Shown here in pieces: positions 13,267 through 20,880 of a stretch of 21,860 nucleotides of DNA. A model generated the notes under the pieces. The model saw only the letters and a program-made list of their open reading frames with translations, had not been told where the DNA came from and did no database searches. The stretch lies in IMG/VR virus record IMGVR_UViG_3300031673_000545, positions 1 to 21,860 of that record; one strand, given 5' to 3'. The stretch is from a virus. The position numbers were made by a program, and so were the translations under genes. The first letter of the stretch is position 1. Every line of letters begins with the position of its first letter.

Positions 13267-13883
13267 TTTGTTGGTACGTATTTAGTTATTACTTTACTGA
13301 CTTGGCTAAACCTATCTAACTTGTCGGGACGTGAAAAGAACTCCAGAGTGCAATATTTATAATCGCAGGACTTGTGGTATTCATCTTTCTTTGCTTCCTT
13401 CATAGCGTTTACTATATCATGCTTAGTGTAACCTTCTTTTAACCTTGCCTTATACTTATTACGGATCGCAGGAGCTATTACACGACATTGTTTACCGAAG
13501 ATCAAGTTATATACATCAATTAGTTTTTCATAATCAATTACATTATCATTATCATTTACATTTACATTAACATTACCAGTTGATTCTGTTGAGCCTTGTT
13601 GAACACTTTCAACACTTGTTGAGAATAGTTGCCTTTGAGCTGCTGATAGCTTACCTGCAGATGACCGCTTATCCCTTACTTGGTCCCAGTTTTTAAGGTC
13701 TCTTTTCAACTGCTGTTTAATTGGCTCGAAGGCCACCTTAAGTATTAGTTCGTCTGTTTGTGGGTCAAGGTCATTCACATAGTCTAGTACGTGCTTAAAC
13801 AACCTGCCAGCAACCTCATCAGGAATCTGGTCTAATGTACTCTTTAGGTCCGAGTACAGAATGAATGATTGTTTTCCTTTCAT
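13263..13883 (-). CDS. Replication initiator / helicase loader-like protein
   Basis: This 206-residue protein has an N-terminal DUF6291-like domain (SFILYSDLKSTLDQIPDEVAGRLFKHVLDYVND, about 6-38, and LKRDLKNWDQVRDKR). A low-complexity VNVNVNDNDN linker lies at about 103-115. The C-terminal domain resembles the phage replisome-organiser C-terminal families (NKYKARLKEGYTKHDIVNAMKEAKKD, then CDYKYCTLEFFSRPDKLDRF). Such proteins bind the origin or load DnaB, which is encoded directly downstream with a 4-base overlap. Domain likeness is from memory; the loader role is inferred from position. Confidence 0.75.
   Translation of the reverse strand: MKGKQSFILYSDLKSTLDQIPDEVAGRLFKHVLDYVNDLDPQTDELILKVAFEPIKQQLKRDLKNWDQVRDKRSSAGKLSAAQRQLFSTSVESVQQGSTESTGNVNVNVNDNDNVIDYEKLIDVYNLIFGKQCRVIAPAIRNKYKARLKEGYTKHDIVNAMKEAKKDEYHKSCDYKYCTLEFFSRPDKLDRFSQVSKVITKYVPTK
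13536..13577 (-). repeat. Hexanucleotide tandem repeat encoding an Asn-rich linker
   Basis: Seven six-base units of the form ATTAYC / ATTTAC lie in tandem and encode the NVNVNVNDND linker of the initiator-like protein. Because the unit is six bases, slippage would add or remove two residues without breaking the frame, so linker length could vary. Confidence 0.7.
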
Positions 13884-14194
13884 GGCTTATTGATATTAGT
13901 CCTTACATCAATTTCAGCCTCATGCCTATTTTTGTACGCATGGCCTCGGAGCTCTGGTTGCTCTTCTTGTAGTTTCTGCCGCATACGTCTTACTGATTCA
14001 GGGTTAGTCACACGACCACTAGCGAAAGATTCCAAAAAAGTCATAGCATTCATATTAGCCACCACTTGTTGACCTATCTCATTGTACCAGAAGGTCGCTA
14101 TAAGCTTGTTGTCATCATCTCTCAAATGTGCATATTTTGTTAGAAGGTATTTAACTCTTTCCTTGCAACTAGTAATTTCTTTAAATTTGCTCAT
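13880..14194 (-). CDS. Phage protein of unknown function in the replication operon
   Basis: This 104-residue helical protein has a conserved-looking core (YLLTKYAHLRDDDNKLIATFWYNEIG, about 17-42) and a basic C-terminal part (RVTNPESVRRMRQKLQEEQPELRGHAYKNRH). The arginine-rich VRRMRQKLQ helix could contact DNA. Similar proteins with an LRDDDNKLIATFW segment occur beside replication genes in other Bacteroidota phages, as far as I recall, without known function. It overlaps the initiator-like gene by four bases and the upstream gene by 14. Confidence 0.7.
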   Translation of the reverse strand: MSKFKEITSCKERVKYLLTKYAHLRDDDNKLIATFWYNEIGQQVVANMNAMTFLESFASGRVTNPESVRRMRQKLQEEQPELRGHAYKNRHEAEIDVRTNINKP

Positions 14195-14489
14195 CGTTGT
14201 TCATTTTAGATTCATAAATAGCCAGCACCTTATTGGCACCTAGATTAAACACTTGTTTTGGGTGCACCTCGATAACCTCTGGCACCTCAATAATCATATG
14301 CGCAAATAACGGAATACCTTCGGCAATCAACTCCCATCGGTGAGTGTCTATTCTTTCTTGAAGAACTTCATTTAACACACCTTCAACATAATTAACTGAG
14401 CAGTTGAAGTCATGCGCATAAGTATATTTGTTCCAGTTGCCTGCGTCAAACTTTTGGAGATTATTTTTAATTCTTTCTTTGTGATTCAT
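14181..14489 (-). CDS. Protein of unknown function
   Basis: This 102-residue protein has a basic helical N-terminus (NHKERIKNNLQKFDAGNW) followed by TYAHDFNCSVNYVEGVLNEVLQE, which could form a degenerate helix-turn-helix. The second half is strand-rich (LFAHMIIEVPEVIEV). It overlaps the downstream gene by 14 bases and lies two bases from the upstream one, so it is in the same operon. A DNA-binding role is possible but not shown. Confidence 0.65.
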   Translation of the reverse strand: MNHKERIKNNLQKFDAGNWNKYTYAHDFNCSVNYVEGVLNEVLQERIDTHRWELIAEGIPLFAHMIIEVPEVIEVHPKQVFNLGANKVLAIYESKMNNDEQI

Positions 14490-14491
14490 GG

Positions 14492-14692
14492 CTATACTTT
14501 TTGAGTTATGTACAATACATCATTTTCTAAATCTGGATTGACTTCAATAAAATATTGCAGTGCTTTCAGCAGGCTGATTGACCGAATATTTTGTGATGAT
14601 ACCATGGGAGGAAATTGCCGACTAATATAATAAACGACATGAAATTCTTTGTACATTTCTGGCTGTACAAGACCACTTTTTGTGTGTTCCAT
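14492..14692 (-). CDS. Small protein of unknown function, first gene of the replication operon
   Basis: This 66-residue protein, MEHTKSGLVQPEMYKEFHVV..., has no recognised motif. It is the first gene after the promoter at 14717-14749, and its ATG directly follows the GAACATTAAAAACAGAAAAA leader shared with the 11065-9367 small genes. Proximity to an early promoter suggests early expression. Confidence 0.65.
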   Translation of the reverse strand: MEHTKSGLVQPEMYKEFHVVYYISRQFPPMVSSQNIRSISLLKALQYFIEVNPDLENDVLYITQKV

Positions 14693-14716
14693 TTTTTCTG
14701 TTTTTAATGTTCAGCA

Positions 14717-14749
14717 CAAATGTATTACACAATAAATGATAAAAACAAG
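14717..14749 (-). promoter_or_regulatory. Bacteroidota-type promoter for the replication operon
   Basis: On the minus strand, CTTG (14749-14746) is followed after 21 bases by TACATTTG (14724-14717). The latter is an exact TAnnTTTG -7 box, and the -33 box matches three of four bases. Transcription would start near 14710, leaving an 18-base leader before the ATG at 14692. This is the best promoter in the window. Confidence 0.7.
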
Positions 14750-14769
14750 TTTTTTTTAAATAACATTGC

Positions 14770-14792
14770 TAGGCCTCTATCAGCAAGGCCTA
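14770..14792 (-). promoter_or_regulatory. Inverted repeat TAGGCCT upstream of the replication promoter
   Basis: TAGGCCT (14770-14776) and AGGCCTA (14786-14792) form a perfect 7-bp inverted repeat around a 9-base loop, about 21 bases upstream of the -33 box. It has no T-run on the minus strand, so an operator or activator site fits better than a terminator. Both arms contain AGGCCT, a hexamer over-represented in the whole window. Confidence 0.5.
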
Positions 14793-14840
14793 CAGAAGTT
14801 TAGAGTAAAAACTTGTGTATTTTCGTTAAAATTTAAACAA

Positions 14841-14960
14841 GGCCTTTGGTAGCTCTGTGATAGATAGCATTCTGCGTATCTTTTATTTTAGGACACCCAG
14901 TACTATAGAAACGTTAAAGTCGCTCTAAACGGCTCTATTTGCGTCTCAGAGTATTTTGGT
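14841..14960 (-). repeat. Intergenic regulatory element, copy B (pairs with 2671..2790)
   Basis: This is the ungapped partner of copy A. The three 10-bp units lie at 14921, 14931 and 14941, and the TAGATAGC block at 14861-14868. Within the triple repeat nearly every difference from copy A is a C/G exchange, while the CTCT cores and the AAA/ATTT tails are kept. It lies between the amidase stop and the replication promoter, 149 bases from the next start codon. Confidence 0.7.
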
Positions 14961-14995
14961 ATTTCATAAAAATCAGACTTTTTTTGTACTTTTTT

Positions 14996-15013
14996 AGGTC
15001 GTTTTTACGACCT
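14996..15013 (+). terminator. Hairpin after the amidase gene with T-run on the plus strand
   Basis: AGGTCG (14996-15001) pairs with CGACCT (15008-15013) around a 6-base T-rich loop. T6 follows on the plus strand and A-runs on the minus strand. It sits 16 bases after the amidase stop. By orientation it would stop plus-strand transcription, although no plus-strand gene is known here. It may instead act on the lysis transcript as a processing or stability element. Confidence 0.45.
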
Positions 15014-15028
15014 TTTTTGGTAAATTTT

Positions 15029-15634
15029 TTAGTACATTTCGTAAATTTCGACGGCTCGAATTATTGAATTTACCAGTGCATTTCTCCACTTATCAGTCTG
15101 CATTAATTTCGTTTCTTCCAGGTGATCGTGGAAGCCATATTCACATAAAATTGCAGGACAATCTGTTTTGGTAATCATGGTAAATTTATCTTGTTTTATG
15201 CCACGAAATTTTGTCATACCTTTAAATTCTGACTTGATTTCTTCCCACAATATTTGTGAAAATACTGCAGTTGTTCTTGAGTGATTTGGTGCAATATGCA
15301 AAGAAATTCCAGAGGCCTGCATCCACTCTTTTCCATTTCCTGCAGCGTTTGAATGAATGGAAACCAATATACTTTTTTTTGCAGCGTTTATATTATTTAC
15401 CCTTCGAACTCTTTCAGTAAGTGAGGTATCAATTGCAGTAGGAGTGAGGTATGTGCAGTCAATATTTCTTTTGGCCAGCTCACAAATAATCTTCTCAGAG
15501 TTTATACGATTATTAACACCTTCGTATAGCAATGTTTTACCCTCATGCATAGGACTTCTTTTGCCTGCAGTTTGATAAACACCATCAATCATTCCACCAT
15601 GACCAGCGTCAATAATGTAGTTAAATTTACTCAT
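15029..15634 (-). CDS. N-acetylmuramoyl-L-alanine amidase (Amidase_3), probable endolysin
   Basis: This 201-residue zinc amidase cleaves the bond between muramic acid and the peptide stem of peptidoglycan. Zinc and catalytic residues are visible: DAGHGG (H12), YEG (E38), SIHSNAAGN (H94) and LCEYGFHDH (catalytic E165). The start at 15634 (MSKFNYIIDAGHGG) was chosen because it begins just before the catalytic domain; an upstream start would run back into the spanin-like gene. There is no signal peptide and no cell-wall-binding domain, so release probably depends on the holin encoded two genes upstream. It overlaps the spanin-like gene by eight bases. Confidence 0.93.
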   Translation of the reverse strand: MSKFNYIIDAGHGGMIDGVYQTAGKRSPMHEGKTLLYEGVNNRINSEKIICELAKRNIDCTYLTPTAIDTSLTERVRRVNNINAAKKSILVSIHSNAAGNGKEWMQASGISLHIAPNHSRTTAVFSQILWEEIKSEFKGMTKFRGIKQDKFTMITKTDCPAILCEYGFHDHLEETKLMQTDKWRNALVNSIIRAVEIYEMY

Positions 15635-16079
15635 TTCTTTTGCTATTAAATATTGAATATAAGGTAAACAGAACAATGGCGAATACAATAACGTATTTTA
15701 GCCATGAGTGTTCTGGTACTTTTTCGTAGTGAACGATCGGTATTTTACGTTCAACAACTTTTTCAACAATCACCTCTTTACATTCAGCATCAACATAGAC
15801 CGAGTCATGAATTGTATGAATGCGTATTCTTACCCTCTCTTTGTCGATAAATAACGTATCACGAAGGGTCTTGAAGTGAACTATAGTATCAGTCTTTTCT
15901 GACCTAATAACCTCTCTAATTGTGTCTCGTAAAATTATTGTATCTTGCGTATGTACATAAGGAAATTTATCGACTAACCTCGAGTGACGTTTAACTGGAC
16001 TGCAGGCAGTTATTACAATCAGTAATATTATCCAAGATATGAATAACACCCAGAAACATATACGTCTTATTTTAGCCAT
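15627..16079 (-). CDS. Candidate unimolecular spanin (lipoprotein with C-terminal membrane anchor)
   Basis: This 150-residue protein has a lipoprotein signal: a basic start (MAKIRR), a hydrophobic core and the lipobox VITAC with C26. It ends in a second hydrophobic helix at about 127-144 (LKYVIVFAIVLFTLYSIF) with a basic tail. The middle, 35-115, has repeated alternating hydrophobics and DTI/RDT motifs that suggest beta strands. A lipid anchor in the outer membrane plus a helix in the inner membrane is the layout of one-protein spanins such as phage T1 gp11, which fuse the two membranes in the last step of lysis. Its place between holin and endolysin genes supports this. Membrane topology is predicted by eye. 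Confidence 0.75.
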   Translation of the reverse strand: MAKIRRICFWVLFISWIILLIVITACSPVKRHSRLVDKFPYVHTQDTIILRDTIREVIRSEKTDTIVHFKTLRDTLFIDKERVRIRIHTIHDSVYVDAECKEVIVEKVVERKIPIVHYEKVPEHSWLKYVIVFAIVLFTLYSIFNSKRNE

Positions 16080-16363
16080 TTTTTTAGGTATTTATCTGCT
16101 AGAGCCTTTATTGACGCATCAAGATACTCAGTTAATTCATTAGCTACCCAGCCAACTGAAAAAGAAACGACAATGATAATCTTGCTATCTAAATCAGCAA
16201 AGAACGTATCTATAACACCTATAGTTCCATATGCAAGTATTCCACCTAAAACCATTTGAATTATTAATGCTCTCATTTCTAATTTTTTTTTAACTCCTTT
16301 TAAAATCGAGCCTGCTACACCTACTGCAACCGCCCATAAATCGTTGTCTTCAATATTTATCAT
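16067..16363 (-). CDS. Probable holin
   Basis: This 98-residue protein has hydrophobic segments at about 32-51 (ALIIQMVLGGILAYGTIGVI) and 62-75 (IIIVVSFSVGWVAN), and a weaker N-terminal one at 9-21. It is separated by KKKLEMR and ends in a charged helix (KALADKYLKKWLK). Holins form holes in the inner membrane at a set time and let endolysin reach the cell wall. Small size, membrane segments, the charged C-terminus and position at the head of a holin-spanin-amidase run support the call. No specific holin family is assigned. It overlaps the spanin-like gene by 13 bases. Confidence 0.75.
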   Translation of the reverse strand: MINIEDNDLWAVAVGVAGSILKGVKKKLEMRALIIQMVLGGILAYGTIGVIDTFFADLDSKIIIVVSFSVGWVANELTEYLDASIKALADKYLKKWLK

Positions 16364-16367
16364 AACA

Positions 16368-17546
16368 TCAGTAATATGTGCGTTTATTCTTTTTTCGTAG
16401 TCCTACAACCGCAGTCAATTTTGCCCTTCTTTGGTATTTATCTAAGTAGTCAATCTCTGACGTTTCTTCAAGGGTAACCGGTATATCTAGTATTCTGTAA
16501 CTATGGTTGTGAGCATTGTAATCTGATATGTACATTTCGTTTTCACTCAGCAGGAATAGGTCCGTAAGAACTCTTATAAAGCATTCGAGAAGGGGATCAG
16601 TTGTAATAATAAACGTATCTAAGTTTTCACGAATAACTGTTTTCATTACTCGGTCTTGATAGATAAGATTATCAATTTCTGTGTTTGGTTGACGTTCACC
16701 TATAAAACCATTAAAGCGTATGCAGTCTTCTACATTTGCACCAGTGAAGTCAATACCCTCTATTTCTTGTTTTAAGTTGTATTTAACCCTTATACGAGCA
16801 GTTTCTAGAGCATTTGTTATTGAGTATGGTTTGAGGTCGTATTTGCCCCATGTAAATTCACTTATGACACCAGCAATATTGAAACCTACTTTCAATTCAT
16901 AGCATCCGATTCCATCAGACTGGAGCACATTAAACCAGTTTATTGTAGTGTAGAAGGCATTCGGCTCATTTGGAAAGCTAAATACATCTGGAGTAAAGGC
17001 CACTGGCTGACCATTTTTTAATAAAGTGAAGGAGCTAGAATCAGCAGGTGATGATAATTTTATCCATGCAGAAGTCTTATCTGTTTTCCATGTTTCAGAC
17101 TCTGGACTACCTAACACCAACATAGGACAGTCACAACACACTTTAAAGCCTCTGTCCTGCTCCATAAACACTTCTGGAAGCCGTATAGATTGATATTCTT
17201 TTTTAGTTCGTTCTTGAATAGGAACACAACCTATGCAATCAGTTGTAATAGCATCTGTAAGAAAACCAGCAACGTAATCGAATACAATATTTGTAGGACA
17301 ATCTTTCTCATCTTTTGAATTAAACCACAATGCTCCATTGTCTGGAGGTTGTCCGATTACTGCAATATTATCAATAATCCAACTGGGTCCAGTACTCGTA
17401 AAAACTAACTCAAAATTGTGTCCCAATAACGTAAATTGCCAGAATGGTTTGCCATTAAAAATACCAGTCGGAGCGTTTAATTCAATACATTCAGCACTGG
17501 AATCATTACCCATACACAACCTAATACATTCGCATTCTATTGGCAT
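16368..17546 (-). CDS. Cysteine-rich putative tail or virion protein
   Basis: This 392-residue protein is beta-rich by pattern, with an unusual number of cysteines near the start (MPIECECIRLC, AECIEL) and at DCIGC and VCCDCP (about 135-141). The pattern suggests disulfides or metal sites in a secreted or virion protein. The C-terminal third is alpha/beta and ends in a basic KKNKRTYY. It lies between the tail-fibre-like genes and the lysis cassette, four bases from the holin gene, so a late structural role is likely. It has no signal peptide. I recognise no named family. Confidence 0.65.
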   Translation of the reverse strand: MPIECECIRLCMGNDSSAECIELNAPTGIFNGKPFWQFTLLGHNFELVFTSTGPSWIIDNIAVIGQPPDNGALWFNSKDEKDCPTNIVFDYVAGFLTDAITTDCIGCVPIQERTKKEYQSIRLPEVFMEQDRGFKVCCDCPMLVLGSPESETWKTDKTSAWIKLSSPADSSSFTLLKNGQPVAFTPDVFSFPNEPNAFYTTINWFNVLQSDGIGCYELKVGFNIAGVISEFTWGKYDLKPYSITNALETARIRVKYNLKQEIEGIDFTGANVEDCIRFNGFIGERQPNTEIDNLIYQDRVMKTVIRENLDTFIITTDPLLECFIRVLTDLFLLSENEMYISDYNAHNHSYRILDIPVTLEETSEIDYLDKYQRRAKLTAVVGLRKKNKRTYY

Positions 17547-17815
17547 TATGATAGTTTTTCAATTATAAACTTCTTGGCATTTTCGTCCATAAACACCAAA
17601 GTACTAGCATTTATTGAGTCAATTAAAGGTTGAGTATTTCCTAATACATAAGGAAACAACCATTCAGCGCATTTAGTAGATAATTCTGCCACTTTGCTTT
17701 CAGCAGTTAATAAATCATCTCCTAAAGTCATAAAATAATCAATAAACGAGGTAGTTGACATTTCTAACTTGGTCTGACGTGCCATATTTCTTTCGTGATA
17801 AGTTTCTGTTATCAT
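17546..17815 (-). CDS. Small late protein of unknown function
   Basis: This 89-residue helical protein starts at 17815, overlapping the upstream stop by four bases (ATGA). A start at 17785 (MARQTKLEM) is a good alternative. Its stop overlaps the next ATG by one base (TAATG). Both overlaps suggest translational coupling of the late genes. It might be a tail-assembly or chaperone-like protein because it sits next to the fibre gene, but no motif supports that. Confidence 0.6.
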   Translation of the reverse strand: MITETYHERNMARQTKLEMSTTSFIDYFMTLGDDLLTAESKVAELSTKCAEWLFPYVLGNTQPLIDSINASTLVFMDENAKKFIIEKLS

Positions 17816-18609
17816 ACTTCTTCTATAATTATTGCGTTAATATAAGCATCTTGATTATTTGTGTCTAAAGGGTTCTGTGGTTGACGATATATATTAATTG
17901 CTAAAGGCTTCAGAGGACTTAAACTTGCACCACTAAAAATAAAAGTCAAACTATCGTCATTAAAACCAGCTAAAAAAGTAATAACCGCTGTTTGATATGT
18001 CGCCTCAGTTTCGCCACCATAACCACCTAAAAAGTCTAAAGAGGTCAATCCACAACCGAAAAAAGCGTTCCCTGCAGTTCCACAAGTTAGTTTTAAAATT
18101 ACTCTGATATCGTTCCCAGCAGTATAAGTAGAAGGAATAGTAAAATTTACAAAGCATCCGTCTGGTTGACCATTTCCGTCAAATTCTTGAGCTCTCCAAC
18201 GCTGAGAAATAGTTACTAACGTGGTCGGATTGATAGTCAGACCATTCCAAGTAAAGCCAGCCGCCTGAGACATATCATAGCCATACGTTTGTTCAGTAAA
18301 TTTATTTACAAACGGACTAGGTATAATTGGCAAATTATCTAGGTCATTATAATCGTTGGTTGTTGCCACTACTGCCAGTCCAGTAATGGTAGAAACGTCT
18401 TGTGTTCCAGTATGATTTGCACGATCTCTATTTGCTGTATCTCGAGCATCTAAATTCGGAGTGATAAAAGTTAAAACCGAGTCTTTTAAATTAAGTCCAG
18501 TCAGTTTCTTGGTAGCATAAACTCCTACTCCTACGGAAGCATCTAGGTCCAAGTAGTCTGCATCTTGAAGCGTCAAGGCTTCTAACGGATATTGATTAAT
18601 ATTTGCCAT
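17812..18609 (-). CDS. Putative tail fibre protein
   Basis: This 265-residue protein carries the segment RANHTGTQDVSTITGLAVVA (about 61-80) followed by TTNDYNDLDNLPII. This arrangement is common in phage tail fibres, where HTGTQ and NDYNDL motifs mark trimeric repeats. The C-terminal part (about 110-265) is rich in strands, glycine and aromatic residues, like receptor-binding jelly-roll domains. It follows the 755-residue structural gene with a three-base gap. The fibre assignment rests on these motifs and on late position. Confidence 0.75.
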   Translation of the reverse strand: MANINQYPLEALTLQDADYLDLDASVGVGVYATKKLTGLNLKDSVLTFITPNLDARDTANRDRANHTGTQDVSTITGLAVVATTNDYNDLDNLPIIPSPFVNKFTEQTYGYDMSQAAGFTWNGLTINPTTLVTISQRWRAQEFDGNGQPDGCFVNFTIPSTYTAGNDIRVILKLTCGTAGNAFFGCGLTSLDFLGGYGGETEATYQTAVITFLAGFNDDSLTFIFSGASLSPLKPLAINIYRQPQNPLDTNNQDAYINAIIIEEV

Positions 18610-18612
18610 ACC

Positions 18613-20880
18613 TTATGTTGTTGTTTTATCGATTCCAGTTGTTGTCTGTTTAACATCACCACTTGTTGTAGTTTTCGTTGAAACATCACCACATATTTTC
18701 TTTATTTTTGATGTAAATTTAACACCATTAATTGTATTTATCAAGTCTGGATTGAAATAACATTCCATGCGTGCAATATTCGGAGCAGGATATGTCACAA
18801 CCATTGCAATATTATCAAGAGGAGCGAATGGATTAGAAGCGTCAAAATCATACGGAATAGCTGTGGAAATTATTTTACGTGGAGAGGCCTCGGTAGGCTC
18901 TGCAGTAATCATTCCCCAAGCGTTTGCACCCCAGTCGCCACTAATTAATTCGTGAGTTACTACAATACGCATTAGCAACCCCTCGGTAATTATATCTACG
19001 TTTTGCGCAGTAGAATCAATGAATAGTTGAATATCACTAATTATATTCGGCTCCGAGTCGTAATCAAGAATAGTGAGTGGAGCATCATAGTTATTTGAGA
19101 TTCCATCAGCAACTAATTCTAATCGCATTTGAACACCCCAGTCGCCAATATTATCGTACTGCTCCCAGTTTCTGTTCTGAGTAGGATAGAAGTCAACATT
19201 GGCATTTAGTTGAGATAGCCAGTATCTCCAATCTAATAACACTGGAGCGTAAATTGAAACTCCGTATTCTGTAACATTATCTAGCAATGGCTCAAGACGT
19301 AGTTTAGCATTAATCTTTTGAGAGGTTGAAGGCAGGGAGCTATTAACTGCAATCAATTCGTTAAGTAAATATCGGCCGTCATTACTAATTTGAACACCAG
19401 CGAAGGAAAACGAATACGCACGAAGGGTAAAAGATTCCTCAGTTACGCTATTCTTAGCTTCTACGTACACATTAAACTCATCATAGGTAACACCCTTCAT
19501 TAAACGAAATTCGCTATACAATGCTAGGTCGTCTTCTGTATTAAATATTCTATCCTCTATCTCGCCAGAAAATTGGTCTAAATTCAATGAATGGTCTAGA
19601 AATTCTGCGGAGTAAAACAATACAAGTGGGTCTGCAGGAACTGGAGCGCATATCAGATTAGTTGAATAAGCTAAGTGATTAATATTTCCACATCGCACCC
19701 AGAATAAAAACAAACGATCTGATACGTCTCGAGTCTCCATAAACGCTTCAAATAATGCATTCGGAACTATTGTAAACTCAATACTTGTTTGACTACCTAC
19801 TACTGCAATATTCGTAACGTTAATTTCGTAACCAGCTCCGGAAGGATTGAGAGGTGAAGTATAAGTACCCACCACTAAATCAGTAGAAGGAATCACCATG
19901 CTCAAATCTAATTGGCTCTGGAGCTTGTTTTTGAAGTAGGTATCATCTTGTGGTAAATAGCAGGCTCCTATTTGAATATCTGCAGTCGGTCCATCGACAA
20001 CAATGGTATGCGTAGAAGGTGCACAATAACTAACATCAGATATCCCCTGCAGGAGCGTAGAATCACTTATACCAGTATTATAAGGCTCATCGTAGTAACC
20101 AGTATCAGCGTTATCATTATAAGTGAGTATTTGCCTTGCATATGGCTCATTTGGAACTCTTGCCCATTCCATAGATATAAACGCTTTAATGCAGGACGCT
20201 GTGAAAAACCAAGTTCCGTCATCAAACATACCAGTATTCACGAATGACAAGTCGATTCTATATCGGTATAAAACATCAGTGGGAGTGATTCGAGTTACCG
20301 AGCCACTTATTAACATCTGCCCGGACTGATTTCCTAGTACAACTCCATTTATTGGAATGTTTAAAACTGATGAAGAAATACCAGTAATACGTATTCTCGT
20401 AGTCTCTCCATCGATTAATGACGCTGGAGTTCCAGTATTATTATTTATGGTTTGATTAAGTAAAATATCTAACTCATCTTTTTGTATTTCTTGCGGAGAG
20501 CCAGTGCTCTGTACCACGATATATTCAATAGTTTGTCCTAGCGTAAAATCGTAGAAACCAAGTTGCGAAGTAACGTCTAACACCGAGTTACTAACAGATT
20601 GAACTGATGTATAGTAGGAGTTAATAATAACATTGGATGAATCACGAACTTGAACTAACACTGCGTCACCTGCTCTAAACCCTGCTTCGAGCCATGATTG
20701 CGAAGGCGAAGTAATTTGAGTTAAAATTGGGTCTAGCGTGAGTGGATTGTTGATAGAGTTTACACGTGAAGCAACCCTCACAAACATACTAACATCAATT
20801 CTATCGCCTGCATTTGAACGGTAAAACGGAGTGGTATTTACACCATTATTGAAGTCAATATTATCTATTATTACTGCCAT
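18613..20880 (-). CDS. Large putative tail structural protein
   Basis: This 755-residue protein has no signal peptide or membrane segment and reads as long beta-rich stretches with many Asn, Thr and Ser residues, as in baseplate or fibre proteins. The last 30 residues are a threonine-rich tail with the pattern SGDVKQTTTGIDKTTT, beginning just after KKICGD, and look disordered or glycosylation-like. It overlaps the small gene at 20861..21076 by 20 bases. It is the largest gene in the window and lies just before the fibre gene, so it may connect the tail tip to the fibres. No specific family is recognised. Confidence 0.65.
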   Translation of the reverse strand: MAVIIDNIDFNNGVNTTPFYRSNAGDRIDVSMFVRVASRVNSINNPLTLDPILTQITSPSQSWLEAGFRAGDAVLVQVRDSSNVIINSYYTSVQSVSNSVLDVTSQLGFYDFTLGQTIEYIVVQSTGSPQEIQKDELDILLNQTINNNTGTPASLIDGETTRIRITGISSSVLNIPINGVVLGNQSGQMLISGSVTRITPTDVLYRYRIDLSFVNTGMFDDGTWFFTASCIKAFISMEWARVPNEPYARQILTYNDNADTGYYDEPYNTGISDSTLLQGISDVSYCAPSTHTIVVDGPTADIQIGACYLPQDDTYFKNKLQSQLDLSMVIPSTDLVVGTYTSPLNPSGAGYEINVTNIAVVGSQTSIEFTIVPNALFEAFMETRDVSDRLFLFWVRCGNINHLAYSTNLICAPVPADPLVLFYSAEFLDHSLNLDQFSGEIEDRIFNTEDDLALYSEFRLMKGVTYDEFNVYVEAKNSVTEESFTLRAYSFSFAGVQISNDGRYLLNELIAVNSSLPSTSQKINAKLRLEPLLDNVTEYGVSIYAPVLLDWRYWLSQLNANVDFYPTQNRNWEQYDNIGDWGVQMRLELVADGISNNYDAPLTILDYDSEPNIISDIQLFIDSTAQNVDIITEGLLMRIVVTHELISGDWGANAWGMITAEPTEASPRKIISTAIPYDFDASNPFAPLDNIAMVVTYPAPNIARMECYFNPDLINTINGVKFTSKIKKICGDVSTKTTTSGDVKQTTTGIDKTTT

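Noticed and set aside
13536-13577. CRISPR or iteron-type origin
   Set aside because: Units are six bases without spacers and lie in a coding linker. No CRISPR array is present anywhere in the window.
15029-15688. Longer amidase with an N-terminal segment that might be a signal peptide
   Set aside because: The extra residues overlap the spanin-like gene, lack a proper basic start and cleavage site, and MSKFNYIIDAGHGG is a normal amidase beginning.
19972-20329. Overlapping plus-strand frames inside the 755-codon gene
   Set aside because: Both are antisense to a long continuous minus-strand gene and overlap each other.
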